DNA of 64,000 nt from Massilia sp. PAMC28688 (lineage in GTDB: Bacteria > Pseudomonadota > Gammaproteobacteria > Burkholderiales > Burkholderiaceae_D): positions 2,666,001-2,730,000 of the forward strand of contig NZ_CP080378.1 of the NCBI RefSeq assembly GCF_019443445.1. Reading direction: 5' to 3'. The translations under genes and the position numbers were made by a program. Positions within the stretch are counted from its first letter, which is position 1. Every line of letters begins with the position of its first letter. Positions 61,222 through 64,000 of the stretch are shown here, piece after piece. The notes under the pieces are model-generated. The model was not told the DNA's origin and did not search any database. It saw only the letters and a program-made list of their open reading frames with translations.

Positions 61222-61435
61222 GATGCACCTCGAAACTTTCTGCCGGTGTGCGCCTTCTTACATATTTACCCACAAAACCACAGCGCATGCGCCGCCCCGC
61301 CAGGTTTTCGGGGTACGAAAACGGCGGGAATTGCGTCGAACGGGCCCATTTGTATAAAGATTGGACGCATCAGCCAGCTAATCCTTTAAAATTAGGTTGA
61401 TTATAACCCTCTCTTTTTAAAAAGAATTCATCGAT

Positions 61436-63169
61436 ATGCGCGCCTCACGTTTTTTTATTTCAACTTTAAAAGAAGCGCCTTCCGACGCCGAAATCGTCAG
61501 CCATCAGTTGATGATGCGCGCCGGCATGATCAAGCGCCTGGGTTCGGGTATTTACACGTATATGCCAACCGGCCTGCGCATCATCCGCAAGGTCGAAGCC
61601 ATCATCCGCGATGAGATGAACAAGGCCGGCGGCATCGAGCTGCTCATGCCCCTGGTGCAGCCGGCCGAACTGTGGCAGGAGACGGGCCGCTGGGAGAAAA
61701 TGGGCCCTGAATTGATGCGCGTGAAGGACCGCCACGGCCGCGAATATGCCATCCAGCCAACTTCCGAGGAAGTCATCACCGACGTGGTGCGCTCCGAGAT
61801 CAAGTCCTATCGCCAGCTGCCGCTGAACTTCTATCACATCCAGACCAAGTTCCGCGACGAGCGCCGCCCGCGCTTTGGCCTGATGCGCGGGCGCGAATTC
61901 ACCATGAAGGACGCCTACTCCTTTGACCGCGACGAGGCGGGCCTGAAGGCATCCTACAAGATCATGTTCGATGCCTACACGGCCATCTTCAACCGCTTTG
62001 GTCTCAAGTTCCGCGCCGTCGCGGCGGACAATGGCGCCATCGGCGGCTCCGGCTCGCACGAATTTCACGTCATTGCCAGCACCGGTGAAGACGCCATCGT
62101 CTACTGCCCCACCTCCGATTACGCAGCCAACATGGAAGCTGCCGAAGCACTGCCCCTCGCACCTGCCCGCGCGCCGGCCACTGCAACCCTGACCAGGACG
62201 GCTACCCCCGGCGCCACCAAGTGCGAAACCGTGGCCGGGTTCCTCAAGCTGCCGCTGGCGCACACCGTCAAGACCATTGCTCTGACGGTGGAAAAGGAAG
62301 AGGGCGGCAAGCAGGTCAAGGAAAACTGGATGCTGCTCATTCGCGGCGACCATGAGCTCAACGAAGTCAAGGTCGGCAAGGTGCCGGGCCTGGCCCAGCA
62401 CCGCTTCGCGACCGAGGCGGAAATCCTCGAATGCTATGGCTCCGTACCCGGCTACCTGGGCCCGATCGGCACCAGGCAGCCGGTCACCGTGGTGGCCGAC
62501 CGCACCGTGGCCAATATGGCCGATTTCGTGTGCGGCGCCAACGAAGAAGGCTTTCACTACACGGGCGCCAACTGGGGCCGCGACATGCCCGAGCCGCTCG
62601 TGGCAGACCTGCGCAACGTGATCGAAGGCGATGCTTCGCCCGACGGCAAGGGTGTGCTGGCCATCGAGCGCGGCATCGAGGTGGGCCATGTGTTCCAGCT
62701 CGGTACCTCCTACTCCGAAAGCATGAAGGCGACCTTCCTGGACGAAAACGGCAAGCCTGCGCCACTGCAGATGGGCTGCTACGGCATTGGCGTGACGCGC
62801 ATCCTGGGCGCGGCCATCGAGCAGAATTTCGACGACAAGGGCATCATCTGGCCAGCCGCGATCGCGCCGTTTGAAGTGGTGCTGTGCCCCATGGGCATGG
62901 ACCGCAGCGAGATGGTCAAGGCCGAAGTCGAAAGCCTGTACACGGCCTTGAAGGATGCGGGCGTGGACGTCATCGTCGACGACCGTGGCCTGCGTCCGGG
63001 CGCCATGTTCGCCGACTGGGAACTGATCGGCGTGCCGCACCGTGTGGTGATCGGCGAGCGTGGCCTCAAGGAAGGCAACCTGGAATACCAGGGCCGGCGC
63101 GACACCGAAGCGACCGCAGTACCGGTAGCCGGCATGGTCGAATTCCTGAAAGCCAAACTGGCAGCGTGA
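61436..63169 (+). CDS. proS: Prolyl-tRNA synthetase
   Basis: A 577-residue class II aminoacyl-tRNA synthetase. Motif 1 includes [19 protein letters not shown], motif 2 [25 protein letters not shown] and motif 3 [18 protein letters not shown] YbaK-like editing domain is inserted between motifs 2 and 3 ([38 protein letters not shown]), as in bacterial-type ProS. The C-terminal anticodon-binding domain follows ([24 protein letters not shown]). It charges tRNA-Pro and removes mischarged Ala. A weak ribosome site precedes the ATG. The downstream gene overlaps its stop. Confidence 0.97.
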   Translation: MRASRFFISTLKEAPSDAEIVSHQLMMRAGMIKRLGSGIYTYMPTGLRIIRKVEAIIRDEMNKAGGIELLMPLVQPAELWQETGRWEKMGPELMRVKDRHGREYAIQPTSEEVITDVVRSEIKSYRQLPLNFYHIQTKFRDERRPRFGLMRGREFTMKDAYSFDRDEAGLKASYKIMFDAYTAIFNRFGLKFRAVAADNGAIGGSGSHEFHVIASTGEDAIVYCPTSDYAANMEAAEALPLAPARAPATATLTRTATPGATKCETVAGFLKLPLAHTVKTIALTVEKEEGGKQVKENWMLLIRGDHELNEVKVGKVPGLAQHRFATEAEILECYGSVPGYLGPIGTRQPVTVVADRTVANMADFVCGANEEGFHYTGANWGRDMPEPLVADLRNVIEGDASPDGKGVLAIERGIEVGHVFQLGTSYSESMKATFLDENGKPAPLQMGCYGIGVTRILGAAIEQNFDDKGIIWPAAIAPFEVVLCPMGMDRSEMVKAEVESLYTALKDAGVDVIVDDRGLRPGAMFADWELIGVPHRVVIGERGLKEGNLEYQGRRDTEATAVPVAGMVEFLKAKLAA

Positions 63170-63795
63170 GGGTGAATCTGTACCTGGGCCGCTCTGTGGT
63201 GCCGGCGCTGCTGGTTGCGGCGGCGCTCGCGCTGGCCGGCCCGGCCTGGGCCGGCAACCAGAAAGAGGAAGCGATTGCGGACGCCATGCGCGTGGCGCTG
63301 TCCAATGCCATCAAGGACACGCGCCCGCCCAAGCCGGTGTTTCGCGACGAGGCGGCGCGCCAGCGCTACCAGCGCTGGCTGGCGGCCATGTCCGAACGGC
63401 TCAAGCGCAAAATGCCCGACGACCAGTCGCGCCTCGAATTCCTTGAAACCACCTGGTACGAATCGAGCCGCGCCGGCCTTGATCCGGGGCTGGTGCTTGG
63501 CCTTATCCAGGTCGAATCGGCTTACCGCAAATACGCGGTGTCGATGGTGGGCGCACGCGGCTACATGCAGGTGATGCCTTTCTGGTCGAAGGTGGTAGGC
63601 GACAATGACCGCAGCAAGCTGTTTCACATGCAGAGCAACCTGCGCTACGGCTGTTCGATCCTGCGCATGTATATCGATATGGAAGGCGGCAACCTGTATC
63701 TGGCGCTGGGCCGGTACAACGGCAGCCGCGGCCGGGCCAAGTACCCCAATGCCGTACTGGCGGCGTGGAAGAAGTGGGAATTCCCGCTGTCGTAA
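63166..63795 (+). CDS. Lytic transglycosylase (SLT domain)
   Basis: A 209-residue exported muramidase-like enzyme. It begins at a GTG overlapping the proS stop (GTGA), or at a GTG six bases on. The signal peptide ([19 protein letters not shown]) is followed by a helical stretch and the SLT domain, with catalytic Glu117 in [15 protein letters not shown] and then [12 protein letters not shown] and [16 protein letters not shown]. It cleaves peptidoglycan with formation of anhydromuramic acid. Coupling to proS suggests co-translation, but no functional link is known. Confidence 0.87.
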   Translation: MRVNLYLGRSVVPALLVAAALALAGPAWAGNQKEEAIADAMRVALSNAIKDTRPPKPVFRDEAARQRYQRWLAAMSERLKRKMPDDQSRLEFLETTWYESSRAGLDPGLVLGLIQVESAYRKYAVSMVGARGYMQVMPFWSKVVGDNDRSKLFHMQSNLRYGCSILRMYIDMEGGNLYLALGRYNGSRGRAKYPNAVLAAWKKWEFPLS

Positions 63796-63895
63796 ATATC
63801 TGGCTGCGCGTATAGCCGCCATGTGGCTACGTGCTCTCGCGCGCAAGCTGCGCGCGGTGTAGACTGCAGGCTTTCTTCCGCACGAAAGCCTGTCC

Positions 63896-64000
63896 ATGCG
63901 TTCGATCCTGCCTGCCGCCGCGCTGCTGGCCGCCTTGTGCGGCTGCGCCAGCGTGGCGCCCGATTCTTCCGTCACTCAGTCCGCCCGCCCCAAGAATGTG
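63896..64000 (+). CDS. Putative lipoprotein, 5' part only
   Basis: The last 35 codons of the window start MRSILPAAALLAALCGCASV, a lipoprotein-type signal with Cys at the probable lipid site (LCGC), then a Ser/Thr-rich stretch. The rest is outside the window, so its family is unknown. It follows the transglycosylase gene by 100 bp on the same strand. Confidence 0.6.
   Translation, partial: MRSILPAAALLAALCGCASVAPDSSVTQSARPKNV

Noticed and set aside
61361..61392. TTGGAC and TAAAAT upstream of proS as a promoter
   Set aside because: Spacer of 20 bp and a weak -35 match; not enough to call.

Overview
The window looks like a chromosomal segment of a betaproteobacterium of the Oxalobacteraceae (Massilia/Telluria-like). 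This is inferred from the high GC content, the betaproteobacterial style of the phenylacetate, ParC/ParE, ProS, RppH and DUF1841 proteins, and interspersed repeats built on GGGTCAGACCACTTAAAC. No replication origin, rRNA, tRNA, CRISPR array, prophage or complete insertion sequence was seen. The identifications below come from reading translations and motifs; no database search was possible.

Layout. 1-9.55 kb: the distal part of a phenylacetate catabolic operon in the order paaD(partial)-E-G-H-I-K-J-Y-Z, covering activation of phenylacetate, ring epoxidation, isomerisation, ring opening and beta-oxidation. 9.56-15 kb: a PAS/GAF/GGDEF/EAL protein and a DUF1501/DUF1800 exported pair. 15.1-21.1 kb: a type VI secretion effector island on the minus strand, with a VgrG carrying a 17-residue repeat shaft, an Eag-type chaperone, a prePAAR/PAAR effector with a JAMM-like C-terminal domain, and a row of small putative immunity genes ending in a barstar. 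21.4-23.8 kb: a second PAS/GGDEF/EAL protein. 24-30.5 kb: a heme-oxygenase-fold protein, an M24 peptidase, TRAP transporter permeases, argH and an exported NTF2-like protein.

31-40.3 kb: a divergent cluster around an RpiR regulator. An aspartoacylase-family hydrolase and a YfcC permease lie on one side, and a TonB receptor, an exported cyanophycinase and an M64 peptidase on the other. It reads as a locus for using cyanophycin or related isoaspartyl peptides (inference). 40.5-41 kb: a secreted Ala/Lys-rich protein. 41-48.8 kb: a compact operon parE-hscC-J protein-parC, in which an Hsp70/J pair sits between the two topoisomerase IV subunits.

48.9-64 kb: a receiver-like protein lacking the phospho-acceptor, a repeat-bounded 370-bp element, a class I amidotransferase, a LysR/MFS pair, a YbdK-type ligase, a cation/proton antiporter, a MoxR-GNAT-CoxE operon, two small c-type cytochromes, DUF1841, a second repeat block, rppH, proS, a lytic transglycosylase and the start of a lipoprotein gene.

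The features most worth follow-up are the T6SS effector/immunity island, the cyanophycinase/TonB/RpiR locus with its palindromic intergenic region, and the chaperone pair embedded in the topoisomerase IV operon.
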